A stretch of 64,000 nucleotides of DNA. Source: Cryptomeria japonica. Taxonomy: Eukaryota > Streptophyta > Pinopsida > Cupressales > Cupressaceae. Of the stretch, positions 1-11,570 are shown in pieces; the stretch's first letter is position 1, and the number at the start of each line of letters is the position of its first letter. The stretch covers positions 524,130,137 through 524,194,136 of the forward strand of contig NC_081414.1 of assembly GCF_030272615.1 (NCBI RefSeq), written 5' to 3'. The notes beneath the pieces are model-generated. The model saw only the letters and a list, made by a program, of their open reading frames with translations. It was not told where the DNA came from and did no database searches. A program made the position numbers and the translations under genes.

Positions 1-221
1 TCTCGACTTGCTCGGCATTTAAACCCTGCTAGGAGATTTCAAAAAAGGTGGGCCCACGGACACATCATGGACACCCGGCTTTCTGTCCTGCTGACTGTGG
101 CGGCCTGTGCCACGTGTTACCTTATAATACGCCAAAAGAAAGCCACGGGGCTCCAGCTATCTCTGACAGCTATGCCTTCCACTTACCTTGTCGTGACACA
201 TGGACGGCCGATATTCATTCT

Positions 222-271
222 CGCTATTTCGCAGCCTTAAAGGGTGAGCACTTAACCCTTGCGAAATAGCG
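222..271. repeat. Perfect 12-bp inverted repeat (hairpin), copy 1
   Basis: CGCTATTTCGCA at 222-233 is the exact reverse complement of TGCGAAATAGCG at 260-271, leaving a 26-base loop. The second tandem copy at 654-703 keeps both arms unchanged while its loop differs at several positions. Confidence 0.85.
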
Positions 272-653
272 CTGACCGTCAGATCCTTTCTCAAGTTGAT
301 CAGCATTTAAACCCTGCTAGGAGCTTTCAGAAGAGGTGGGCCCACGGACACATCATGGACACCTGGCTTTCTGTCATCTTCGAAGCTGACCTGTGGACTT
401 TTCATTCGCTGGAAGGAGCCACGGGGTCTCAATGAATTGTAAGAGCTATCCCTGCCAGGTCACCTCCACCTATGAGCTGACTCATCTTTGGGGCCCACTT
501 TGATCCTTAATCTTAAAATGCTGACTGTGGCGGCCTGTGCCACGTGCTGCCCTCTAATACGCCAGAGAAGACCACGTAGAGGGGGCCCCACCTTCTTGAC
601 AGCCGCAACCTTCACTTCCTCCGCATGACACATGGACGGCTGATATTAATCCT

Positions 654-703
654 CGCTATTTCGCAGCCTTAAAATGTGAGCACTTAGCCTTTGCGAAATA
701 GCG
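654..703. repeat. Perfect 12-bp inverted repeat (hairpin), copy 2
   Basis: The arms at 654-665 and 692-703 are identical to those of the first copy at 222-271. The 26-base loop has diverged at a few sites. Confidence 0.85.
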
Positions 704-745
704 CCAACCGTCGGATCTTTCCCCAACTTGATCAGTGTTTACTGG

Positions 746-2969
746 GCCCGGCACTTTAGAAGGAAATAATAAAAGGCGAAAATTTTCAAATAATCAACAT
801 GACCGCCTAAGTAAATAGCAAGGGGGGACACTTCTTACGACCCCGCGACCCATGACTTAAGTGAAATAAAGTAACGCCGGAATAGAAACCAGGGGACTTA
901 ACACAAAAGATAAAGCCTAAAACTTAGAAAAACCTTAAACCCTCTAGGTTTAGAACAGAGTTGAGATACCTGGGGCCACACCCTACGAATATTTTCAAAG
1001 AACCATGGCCAATTATGGGAAAAGAACCCAATTTTAAAAAACAGTGATAACAGGAACCTTTCAACATTTGTTAATAGGGGGAGGAACAACCCTTTCTAAT
1101 GCTAAAGAGGATACAGTGAAATGCCCAATGACCCATTTGTAGGTCTCAACCTCCAAGAGACATAATTAAGATGCTTGAGTCATCTATGTGCATGTTAGAC
1201 AACCTCAATCTATTAGAAGCTTGAATTAACATATAATTAGAAGAGTGCACATCAAAAAGTTGCTACCTCCTAGAGGTAGGAATAAAATGCATCAAAGTAG
1301 CTTTGCAAATTCATTACTTTGTTAATATAATACTTGAATCTCTAACAAAAACTCGTTATGCATAGTGATTATGATAGCCAATAGTTCTCATTTGATGATC
1401 ATCTAGGTCCACTTTTGATCTAAAAGAAACTTACCACAAAAGGGGTTGTGAACTATCCTCATTCACAATCAAACCTCACTATAGTTGAGATTTCAAAGCT
1501 TTCAATAATAAGAAAGAGGCAACAAAAGCATTTACAATAAGGCTTGAGACAGATAAAAGAAAGAGTAAAGAAAAGGCAACCAAAAGTATGGCAATATTTA
1601 TCATGGCATATATCCAGGAAGTGGTAGGGACAATGCCTTATGAGATCTCAATGATAAGTTTACTATCAAAAGAAGCTTATCAATTCCAAAATATAGTCAA
1701 CAATGATATAGAAATAGTAATATAGATGTCAACTTGAAGAGAATGAGTAATGACAATAGAAGTCATACAAAGTTAGAGACAAAGAGTTGCCAGTCAAACC
1801 AAAAGCCCTAGATCCATAGATGATATAAAGAGCAGTGAAATAACTCTCCACGAGTGTAGATAGTTAGCAAATCATAGTGATGAAGGTTTTTTAGTGGTGA
1901 GATAATCAAAACAATATGACAAAAAACTTAGATAAGAGATCATTTTTAAAAGATGACAAGGATGCCATCATACTCATTTTATGTGACAATAAGGACATTC
2001 ACTATTGTAAAGACAGTTGTGAGTAAGAATTTTGTATCAAATCAATATAAATACTATCCTATGCTTATTGAAGAAGCCATACACCTAAGCCAATATTCAT
2101 AGTAATAAAGGATCCTTTCAACATTAGCAACATAGAGGATATAGACTATCAAAGTTTCAAACAGTGGTAGGCATGCATTCAAGGTAGTTCAAATAGAGGA
2201 GATTTGATAGAGCACAACCCATGATAGAAACCTAGAGACAAATCCTTGTATCGGGCATAGTTAAGAAGGATAGTTCCCTAACAAGTTCTAATGATTTTCT
2301 TGAATTGATCAAAATATTGATGCATTATTAGCCGATATGCTACATTTTGTGTGGGGTTTTGACCTAAAACCTGTCTCACATTGTAAAACAATTAACGAGT
2401 TGACGTGAAACTGTCAGCTTTCAGTAGTCATTAGAAACGGTCGAGTCATCAAATGAAATTAATGGGGTCGGTTTCATAGTCATCACATGAAATTATTGGG
2501 TTGTCACAAAACTAGTGCTTTTGAATAGTTATCAAATGAGATCAAATCTTCAAACAAAATCAAATCTTTGAATCATTTAGATCTCTGAATTGGATCTAAT
2601 TTCCTCACCTCATGCTTGAAAATAACAAAATCAAATTTTTGAATCTGAGATCTCCGAATTGGATCTAATTTCCTCACCTCATGCCTGAAAATATATTTTA
2701 AATTGATTTTGGGTTCGCTTTGCATAGAATTTGGCCAGAAAAATAATTGTGTTTGAATTTTGTTGCTATGCTTGGAGTAAATAAAGAATTTGGCTAGAAA
2801 AATAGATGTGCACAATGTTTTGATTTCTGAAGGCTATTGTCCCTGTGGTGATAACATGCATCTAGGTTATAACCTTTCTTGTGGCTATAAAGTAGTTGGA
2901 CAATTTAAGAATCACCAAAATATAATTTTGGGTGAAAATCATCTCTGTCAGAAATATTTATTATGTTCA
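746..2969. other. No gene recognised
   Basis: This AT-rich stretch has no convincing coding frame, no LTR ends and no RNA gene that I could recognise. Near 2580-2700 there are two short near-identical blocks containing GAATTGGATCTAATTTCCTC (2587 and 2655), a local duplication of about 68 bp. Confidence 0.5.
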
Positions 2970-3439
2970 AATTTGATAGGCCTTAAAAGATTTTGTGGGC
3001 AAAGATTGCACAAGTTAGTAGTTTATGATTGCATGCCCAACGATTGTTTGAACTCCTTCCTCTCTAGCCGTAATTTTGAAAACCAAGACAAGACACTCCA
3101 CTAGAAAAAAAATGATTTGGTACTATCATAAGCATCACAAGATCCTTTATTCAAGGTGATGTCAAGCCTAAGAACATTCTTCTAGATGTCGATTTGTTCT
3201 CCAAAATTGGGGGATTTTGGATTTGCAAAGCTTTTGGGTAGGGATTTTAGTCATATGCTAACAACAACAAGAGGAACAAGAGGGGGTCTCTGCTCATCCA
3301 ATCACTCCCAAGGTTGGTGTCTACAGTTTTGAAAATAATATTAGGATGAAGAAATTTGGACCTTAGCATGCAAGAATCATTTGAGTACTACTTTCCCGCC
3401 TAGGCTGCAACAAAGATTCGACAAGGGAGCATGATGTAG
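2970..3439 (+). pseudogene. Receptor-like protein kinase fragment (kinase domain)
   Basis: The translation matches the middle of a plant receptor-like Ser/Thr kinase, most like the G-type lectin (S-domain) class, over several ordered motifs. These are NLIGLKRFCGQ and LVVYDCMPND (beta4-hinge region) near 2970-3050, then GDVKPKNILLD (catalytic loop; usually HxDVKPENILLD) near 3152-3186, then a decayed activation loop with a frame change, where LTTTRGTRGG can be read around 3260-3290. RNLDLSMQESFEYYFPA and AATKIRQG follow near 3350-3430. The HRD-type histidine is lost, the DFG stretch reads GGFW, several stops interrupt the frame, and a piece before the catalytic loop is missing. No lectin or transmembrane part is visible. 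It is a non-functional gene relic or retrocopy fragment. Confidence 0.72.
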
Positions 3440-5940
3440 TAGGCACCGTTTAACTATCACTTTCAATGCTTTCAAGAAGAGAAAAAATGCAAGTTGCACT
3501 TTTTTCCCCTTTCACATTCTTCTCCTACTCGACCTCTAGGTCTACTTCTTAATTTTTTAATTTTCAATGTTTGCTTCACTCAATGGGTTTACTTGGGATT
3601 CATTCATTTGATGTTTGAAGTTTTTGTGTGTGTCTCTCCCAGTTATACTCTCAAAGAAGGAATAGTACTGAGAATATAGTTGATATTTTGTTCTCCTCCC
3701 GGCATCAACTATGGATTAAAATTCAATACCCACGCATTTCCACTTCAATATAACATTTTTTCGTTAAGCCCACGCCCTTGTGACCAATAAACCAAAATGA
3801 GACAAGTTTGTGTTGCTCACAATCCAAATAACAAAGTGGTTTGTTTTTGAAGAAACTTATATATTTTTATTAATAATCTTCAATCCCAATGTTTCACATT
3901 ATTAGTTAGAAGGCAATGTTGGGTTTGTTATTTTTTTAAATGTCCCACCTAAAGGTTCTGAGTTTCTAACAATGATTAGAATATTCTTGTGTTTCTGAGG
4001 TTGTGTAGCTCTTTAGCAAGGTTTTTGGCTTTTGGTTTATTTTTATAAATGGTCCATATTTCATAGTTAGAAGATTCACAATAATATGCATACTTTTCCT
4101 CTTAGTGCATGTTCAAGTTTGGCATTTTTAAGTATAATGTATTAAGGTATAATCAAATTAGGTGCTCACTAATAATTGATATCATCAAAGAATGACAAAG
4201 ATTGATCTAAAATAATTGTTCTCGTAGGGCTTCATATATTTTTTTACTTTTGGAAACACTTGTATTAAGAGAGATTAATTGTTCTTTATTAGTGTGTCAG
4301 TTATTCATAGTTACCATGTTAATTACAAACCTACTATTTTGTGTAGGTTTTGTCAGCTAAAAGGTACTGAGGAATTCTCATCTTGTACGGTAGACAAAGT
4401 TAAAGATAATAAGGTAGAAGAATTTAATCTTGACAACAAATTCATTCTATAATTGAGAAGGTTTACTAAATTCAACAAGAGCTTGATAATGTAGGTGAAA
4501 CATATTTTTTGGGGGCTTTTATTTTTATTTGAGCATCTCTTTTTAATTATAAGGTAAAATTGAATTATGGAGTGAAGTATTTCCATTTAAATGGTACAAC
4601 TGTTTGGTAAATCTCCATTGCTTTATCAATCAGACATATCCAGATCTATGTGCAATGCAAGTGAGCTTTGTGCTACTATGATCTATGGTTATGTAAATTG
4701 TATAGTTTTATGACAAAGTAAGCTTCACAATGATGGAGCTAGAGAAAAACGATAATGAGATACAAAGATGTATGTTTTTTTAGTGTGCATCTCTAATCTG
4801 TTATTCACTTTAATACACTATAAAATACATTTATTCTCGTTTAAATTTGTGTTTTTTAAAAGTCGATAAAAATGAGCCATAAATTCCTCTTTTTAAATGT
4901 TTCTATTTTTTCATCTAATTAGAAGATTCTTTTGTTGTCTAATATAGACAAAGATCCACTCTTTATAGAAAATATAAATTATTTATCAATATTTTTTTAG
5001 TTCTTCAACCACATGAGTGCTTTATAGAAAATATAAACTCTTCAACCATAATAGTGCTTTTAATGCTTGCTTCCTTTAATTGATTTTTAATTTTTAATTT
5101 TTTATTAAATGACTTCAAGTCATGGAATAAATTTCTTAATTTATGTGGTAAAGATGTAGCAGAAAACTCATGTTTGGATAACCTTCAAATAGTAAGAAAT
5201 GATTCATATATGTTCCACACTAGATTGTCCTCTTGGGATTGTAATTTCAAAGTTCTCATTTATTGCTTGGGTTACATGTTCCATTCTCATCAAGTTCTTT
5301 CATGTTTCTCTTTCCCATTAACTGATTTATATGTGGACATCTACTTAATCTCTTCACCAAATTTGTGTTCCTTTTTGTCACCAGTTGCTTACTTTCACTT
5401 TACTTTATTTTAGAAGCAACCTCCTTGGATTTTTTTGAGTAGTAAAATATGTTGTGCTCAAACAAGTTGTTTACAACATGTGAATAAAGCTCAAAAATAA
5501 TTACCACTATAACTGAACGAATTTATAGAATGTATTGTTCCCAAAGAAGTCATTTTCATCATAATGATAGCTAATGTATGTTTGTTTATTTTATCCTCCA
5601 ACTCTTCTACCCTAATAAAGGAACGTGTGACTCTTATCATATAGTAAAAATTGAGATGAAGATATACTTATGTCCTTAGACTCAATTATGCTATGTGTCA
5701 CCTAATAAGCATTTTGCTCTCTATTAGGAAAATAACCACTCAAGATATGAGTGAAGTGAAACCAAATTAATAAACTAAAATTGACATAACCATTGCAAAT
5801 CCATTATAATATTAGTGTAAAATACAAAATTGTTAATTCAAAACAAATAATATATAGTATATGATATTTAATATAATATATTATATATTTTTTTTATTTT
5901 TATTTTTTTAATTAAATAATCGTTTGAACTTCGACACCCC
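3440..5940. other. No gene recognised
   Basis: AT-rich DNA with only short open frames that show no family motif. I saw no LTR boundary, long inverted repeat or RNA gene here. Confidence 0.45.
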
Positions 5941-6044
5941 CTAAATTTGCACCGATGACTATATTGTCAGACGTATAGCATCCTCGTTGGTACATAGTTC
6001 ATGGTTGTCGTTGGACAACGTCGGTATTCTGACGAAAATCAACA

Positions 6045-6175
6045 AAACATCCGACGAGGATGTTGTATGCCCGACGACATTCTCTCGACGGATTGGCCTC
6101 GAAATTCTGACGTTCATCCAAAAAATATCTGACGAGGATGTTGTATGCCCAATGACATTCTCTTGGCAGATGAGC
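6045..6175. repeat. Two-copy 78-bp direct repeat
   Basis: GACGAGGATGTTGTATGCCC occurs at 6053 and again at 6131, each followed by a similar CGACATTCTCT-type block. The unit is rich in GTCGG and CCGAC-like words and lies just upstream of the 134-bp repeat. Confidence 0.75.
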
Positions 6176-6182
6176 AGTTGGG

Positions 6183-6584
6183 GTAGCACATGCTGATGAA
6201 ATCCATTGGTAGGACCTACACTACTGGTGAAGGGAACATTTAGTCTTGTCGATAGCCGGTGAGGCTATCAGTAAGACATACACCAATGGAGACTTGATGT
6301 CCTAGGTGTCGTTGGGGTAGCACATGTCGATGAAATCCATCAACAAGACTTGCACTAGTGGCAAAGAGAATATTTGGTCTTGTCGATAGCTAATGAGGCT
6401 ATTGGTAAGACATACACTGATGGAGACCTGATGTCCTAGGTGTCATCAAGGTAGCACATACCGATAAAATCCATCGGCAGGACTTACACTAGCGGCAAAG
6501 GGAACATTTTGTGTTGTCGATAGCTGATGAGGCTATTGGTAAGACATACACTGATGGAGACTTGATGTCCTAGGTGTCATTGGC
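6183..6584. repeat. Three-copy 134-bp tandem repeat
   Basis: GTAGCACAT marks unit starts at 6183, 6317 and 6451, giving an exact 134-bp period twice. Each unit contains GAAATCCAT-like, CTTGTCGATAGC-like and GATGTCCTAGGTGTC blocks. The units differ by scattered substitutions, so the array is not recent. No coding frame is kept across the units. Confidence 0.85.
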
Positions 6585-6786
6585 AAGCACCATCAGAATA
6601 TCTGACAACAAGTTTTTGACGGTTGTGTTTGTCAGCAGTCCAACGAAAAATAGTCAGAATTCCGATGAGCGGCCATAGGAATTGAGCCCCAAATGTACTA
6701 GTGTAGGTAAGGATTCACCCTCTAGTGTGGAGAATCACAGTACTAGGAAGTTGCATAACTAGATAATTGAATTGAAGGTTAGATTT

Positions 6787-7023
6787 ATGAACCTTGAAGC
6801 CAAAGTTGAAGATTATAGGCAAGGATACCACAAAATAGGAAATTACTTAAGGTCTTTATGTGCCATAACCAATGGCACTATGAGGAAATATGCCATGGGA
6901 TTTGTCTCCAGGCAGAGCAGGATGAAGAACAAAGTTCGAAAGTTGTTGAAGAAAGGCAAATTAGACGAGGAAGAAGAGAAAGAGATTATAATTCCCTTAG
7001 AGATATGGAATGAGAAAGTGTAG
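6787..7023 (+). CDS. Small hypothetical protein (78 aa)
   Basis: An open frame runs from an ATG at 6787 to a TAG at 7021-7023. The product is hydrophilic and highly charged, with a basic middle part and an acidic DEEEEKE stretch near its C-terminus; it may form a coiled coil. The frame stays open upstream of the ATG for a short distance, to a TAG near 6750, so this may be the last exon or remnant of something longer. I recognise no family. It could be a transposon-derived fragment or chance. Confidence 0.25.
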   Translation: MNLEAKVEDYRQGYHKIGNYLRSLCAITNGTMRKYAMGFVSRQSRMKNKVRKLLKKGKLDEEEEKEIIIPLEIWNEKV

Positions 7024-7770
7024 AGACTGAAGTGGAACTGAAACCTCATCAAGGACGACTGAGTTGATGATGTTTTTCTTTTTTTGCTCCATGATGATTT
7101 TGAGTATAGTTAGACATAGTTTATATAATGAATTTCCTTTAAATAGACATGTGTGTTGTATGCGTCAGACTTTTATTATAATTATCTTAACTGGTAGTTT
7201 TATGTACACTTTATATTTAGTATCTCGTAGTTATGGTATGGATAGATGGTGGATGGATCAGATTAATATGTTTAGTTATGTTGACATGATGTTTTTTTAT
7301 TACTTTTGAGTGAGGTTGGTGTGGTTTATGCTACTCTTGTTGTTTGATGTCATAATTTGTGATGCTACTCTCTAATTTTTTTATTTTGTAAGGGTTCAAG
7401 GCCCCTTCCATGGTAACATAATAAAAATCATTCTTACATAAAATCATTATAAAGCCCTAGCAAAGTAATAAGACCCTCTAGATCTCATCATGTATTGTCC
7501 ATCCTTGACATGCATACTTGAAGGGAACCCATAAAATAGATAAAAAGTGTGTAATTAGTAGCTTATTTTCAAACAAGAAAAATAAAAAAATTACTATAAA
7601 ATAAAATGTACCATTAATAAGAGAGAAGTTTTACATGTATCAAAAGTGGTATGATAATGCTCTAGTTAGCATACATCCATAGCATGGTATAGAATTTTAT
7701 GAGATAACATTTATTGTAATGAAGATATATATGTAAATGATGATTAGTATCTTTGCATGCACCTCTATCT
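7024..7770. other. No gene recognised
   Basis: AT-rich sequence between the small ORF and the outer LTR of copia element B. Nothing identifiable was seen. Confidence 0.45.
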
Positions 7771-9116
7771 TGTTGGCAACAATGCAACAAACTAAGCAGG
7801 AGGGGTCAATCAGTTCGCTCAAAAACTTACTGCAACTTAAACCATAAATAGATCTGATAATTAACAGTTTAAAGCATAAAACAACACCACATCAATAACA
7901 CACATAACACCAAAAATTTTGACGTGTAAAACCCGTTTAAAGGAAAAAATACAATGGGAACCTACCCACAATGAGATAATACCATGTTAGGAGTAAGTGT
8001 AAATATTACAAGGGGGAATGCACACAGCCTAGAACTCATTGCTCAAACAAGAAACCCAACAAGTGCTACAACCCTTAGGGAAGTCTCACTTCCTTACAGG
8101 AAATCTCACTGACTTAAAAAAGCATTTAGACAACAATCCGGATTACGTGAACTATGAAAATAACATCTCCATATGCCCAGGTACACTTCCAGTTAAACCC
8201 ACTATCAAATCTTCCTTGCAACACACTTCTTTGCACAACTTCGCACAACTTCCCTGCTACTGAATTATTGATACAATATTGGCACATAGCATGTTTCCTT
8301 TCAATGATTATTACATTCATTTATGCAAGTCATCAACCTAAGAAATATAGGTCGACCCAACACACGCTACATATTATAAAATATAATTGCACATGCTATA
8401 ACAATGCATGCAGACCAAAATGATGTTGGCTAAGACATATTCTGGACCTAAACAACCACCACAAATATGAAACACCTCTAAGAATTATGCCTCGATCATC
8501 CGCAACATGCTACAATAAAATGAATGTCTCATAACATGAAGAACATCACTAGACAAGAAAAATATTCAATAACGCACATAATAATCAATATGAACCACCA
8601 ATACACATAGAACATGATCTATAAACATTTACAAGCAATGTGAATTGCATCACAACAACTCAAATTACTAGAATCATCATCATCTCTCTACTGGAGCTCA
8701 AGAACACCAACATAACTGACTATCAACCTAAAAGATTTGCTTGTGGATTTCCAAATCATGAACCAATCAAACTAAGGGCACACGTCGACATCTAGAATAG
8801 ATCCCACATATCCACAACTAAAGATATAGCGATTTCGGAACAATACAGAGCACAAACCAGAATTTGAATAACACGAACAATCTGAATATTATCCTCAATA
8901 TCGGACCTCATAAACTGATCAAATCAACATGTGGACCTCTACAAATGGAAATGAACCATCTGTACAAACAACATACCAAAAACCCTTTAATCTACATCAA
9001 CTCGTTTACAATACACATGCTAAACCAACTCATCCAATCTGGCTCCAACACTGGAATACACAAATGAATATGTTGACATCAATGACAACACACTATTCCA
9101 GCAAAACTTCCCAACA
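7771..9116 (-). repeat. 3' LTR of copia element B
   Basis: The LTR reads TGTTGG...CCAACA on both strands. It runs from 9116 to 7771 on the element strand, about 1.35 kb, immediately after a polypurine tract. Its organisation resembles the LTR of element D at 58889-59748: both carry a similar CTAGA(A/G)CTCA(T/C)TGCTCAA block. The partner 5' LTR is not in the window. Confidence 0.8.
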
Positions 9117-9133
9117 ATCTCCCCCTATGGAAT
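9117..9133 (-). other. Polypurine tract of copia element B
   Basis: On the minus strand the sequence just before the LTR reads CCATAGGGGGAGAT, a typical plus-strand primer for copia elements. The equivalent tracts of C and D are AAAGGGGGAGAT. Confidence 0.75.
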
Positions 9134-9488
9134 TGATGGCAACATATGAATGTGAAAAACAATCAATGAAAAGAAAGAAATAAACTCATCATAATCTCCC
9201 TCAAAATCACAAGTATCAGCTCCCCCCTAGACAAACAACTAAAATCACAAATCCCAAAGTACTTTTATTCCCATAGAGTTTTTCACATTCTTCTCTCCCC
9301 CTTTGGCATCAATGACAAAGGCTCGGGAATCGGGATTCTTTCCCCCTTTTAATTAGCTTCACAAACCTATACATTTGAACTACTGAACACCAACATTGAC
9401 TACTCCCCTTAAGTAGCAACCTCACTCATCAATTCGGATCATAAAATCTCTTTGTGAAGTTCACTAGACTAATGCAAATCCATGCATC

Positions 9489-9730
9489 TTAGATCTCATC
9501 AGAAGGAGAAATCACCCCTAACTTCTCTCTGAGATACTCAAAAGTAATTTTAGGGAAAAGCTTCGTATAGATGTCTGCAATCTATTCCCTTGTAGATACA
9601 TACTCCAATCTGACTTCTTTCTCATTCACCTTCTCTCTCAAGAAATGAAACTTGATTGATATATGCTTTTTTTAAGAATGCATCGGATTCTTTGAAAGAT
9701 TGATAGCACTTGAGTTATCACAATATATAG
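9489..9730 (-). pseudogene. Copia B RNase H, C-terminal part
   Basis: On the minus strand this encodes the end of the copia pol polyprotein: YCDNSSAINLSKNP, then KKHISIKFHFLREKV, VRLEYVSTRE and ITFEYLREKLGV, ending at TAA 9491-9489. It continues the RNase H begun at 27313 after the Ty3 element A. At least two in-frame stops occur, one where a Q of the family is expected. RNase H removes the RNA template during reverse transcription; this copy is dead. Confidence 0.88.
9726..9730. repeat. Target-site duplication of element A (left)
   Basis: TATAG directly precedes the first TG of A's 5' LTR. It is matched by TATAG at 27313-27317 directly after A's 3' LTR. Five bases is the usual size for Ty3 integrases. 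Confidence 0.92.
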
Positions 9731-10189
9731 TGTAGTCACATAAATTTGTCCACTTAATTAAATGAATATTTAATATTTATTTGATTATTTAACCATCAAT
9801 TAATAATTAATTAAATTAATATATTTAATTAATTTATCTTAACCCTCTTCTCCTATTAATTAAATAAATTATTCAATTTATTTGATTTAATTCACTTAAC
9901 CAAATTCAGACCATTAATTAAATAAATAAATCATATTTATTTAATTAAATTTTCTCTCACATTTAAATAAATTAATATTTATTTAAATTCCCCCAAAATC
10001 CCACCTCTCACATTTAAATAAATTAACACTTATTTAAATCACCTTTATCCTCTACCCACTTGCATTTTCCTACAAATGCAAGTTGCACAACTATTTTAAA
10101 TAAATCATTTATTTAAATCACCTTTATCCTCCACCCACTTGCATTTTCCTACAAATGCAAGTTGCACAACTATTTTAAAATCCTATTTA

Positions 10190-10490
10190 TCCTCACCCAC
10201 TTGAAACCTTTAATGGTTTCCCTTAAAGTCTTCAAACTTAATGGCTTCCTTCTAGAGTCTTCTCAAACCTTTAATGGTTTCCCTTAAAGTCTTCAAAACT
10301 TAATGGCTTTAAAGTCTTCAAACTTGATGGCTTCCTTCTATAGTCTTCTTAAGCCTTTAATGGTTTCCCTTAAAGTCTTCAAACTTAATGGCTTCCCTTA
10401 AAGTCTTCTTAAGACTTTAATTGCTTCCCTTAAAGTCTTCAAGCCTTTAATGGTTTCCCTCAAAGTCTTCAAGCATTTTAATGCTTTATC
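10190..10490 (+). repeat. Degenerate ~30-bp tandem repeats inside the LTR
   Basis: Units built on CTTTAATGGTTTCCCTTAAA plus GTCTTCAA recur about nine times, with alternating AATGGTTTCCC and AATGGCTTCC versions. The same array is in the 3' LTR at about 25935-26230. It lies in the U3 part upstream of the TATA box, so it may act as enhancer-like repeats. Confidence 0.7.
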
Positions 10491-11112
10491 TTCCTTTTTC
10501 TCATTTAAATAAATTAATATTTATTTGAATATTTATCCAAATGCAAATTACACCATTTAATTGAAATAAATGATTTTATTTTAATTGAAAATACCAAAAT
10601 TCCTCCCACTTGCATTTTCCTACAAAATCCACTCGCATGCCTAAACCCCTTCTAGATTCTTCTAAACCTTTCCTAATTAACCTAATCCATCCCCTAAATA
10701 TTGTCACATTCCTAAGCAAATTGGAGTCACTTCTCAAAGACTCCAAAGTCTTTGAAAAGCAATTAATGATTTGTGTGTTCAACAAATTAACCTCTAAAGT
10801 CTTCCAAACCACTTATGGCTCTTACATGACCATTAATGGTTAATTCCACTTGCACCCATGGTTAAGGACTTTGACCCCTAACTTAACCCTCATGTAACCC
10901 ATGTGTCTCTTCAAAGCATTTATTTCTTTGACTAGGGTAACCATCATGTCCCCTCAAGCATTTAATGCTCCTTATCTCTCCTCTCAAGCCTCCTCATGGT
11001 GACACTTGTCAACATGGGATTGGGTTGAAAGTCCTCACATGGATTGAATACCATTCAATCCTGACCCTTGTTGAGATTACTCAATCTCAACCATCCATTG
11101 CTCCATTTTTCC

Positions 11113-11120
11113 TATAAATA
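11113..11120 (+). promoter_or_regulatory. TATA box in 5' LTR of element A
   Basis: TATAAATA followed by GAGCCC is a strong plant TATA match, about 1.38 kb into the 1.84-kb LTR. That is a normal place for the U3/R boundary. Confidence 0.7.
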
Positions 11121-11570
11121 GAGCCCATTTCTTCATAATCCAGATCCTGAAAACTTGTATGCATTTAACCTATAGGCATTTTAGAGAGCATTTTAGCATA
11201 GCAAACTCATGTATTGTCATTTTGGTTAAAATAAATCATTTTAGTATCAATAGCCTAATATTAGCTTATTTATTTACATTTAGAGCAGAATACTAAAATC
11301 TCAATCCTCCATAAGCATCCATAGTGCAAAAAGCTGCTGAGAGCTACACTATTTTGGAACTTGGAGAGGAGAGGAACAAGGGAGGAGCAACTATGAGCAT
11401 CTTGATTAGCTATTTTATTCTATGTTTATATGCTTTCTATTTCATGCTTAATATCTCTCTTGATATGCTTGTTTAGGATAATCTTTTGTTGCTAACACTA
11501 ACGTTTGTTTCTTGTGCTCTTGTGTGTGTTGCCATCAAATAGATTTTCTAATCCTTTTTACAGAGCATCA

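Larger units (their letters stand above)
1..745. repeat. Two-copy tandem repeat with G-box and hairpin modules
   Basis: Two diverged copies of one module lie head to tail. The block starting GCATTTAAACCCTGCTAGGA occurs at 15 and 303. The block starting CTGACTGTGGCGGCCTGTGC, which carries a GCCACGTG G-box, occurs at 91 and 531. A hairpin block occurs at 222 and 654. The second copy holds about 140 extra bases (about 376-520) absent from the first. A third start is suggested near 730 and further copies may lie left of the window. No coding potential was recognised. It could be satellite-like DNA or part of an LTR. Confidence 0.8.
9731..11570 (+). repeat. 5' LTR of element A
   Basis: The LTR is 1840 bp, begins TGTAGTCACATAAAT and ends CAGAGCATCA. 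It is nearly identical to 25474-27312. The first 300 bases are rich in palindromic TTTAAATAAATTAAT words. A doubled block with CACTTGCATTTTCCTACAAA occurs near 10058 and 10137. About 10190-10490 is a run of degenerate CTTTAATGGTTTCCCTTAAA-type repeats. A TATA box lies at 11113. Unusually, the LTR is followed not by the primer-binding site but by TATAG and copia flank sequence. Confidence 0.92.

Noticed and set aside
6183-6584. CRISPR-like array
   Set aside because: Only three units of 134 bp with no short constant repeat and variable spacer pattern, in plant nuclear DNA.
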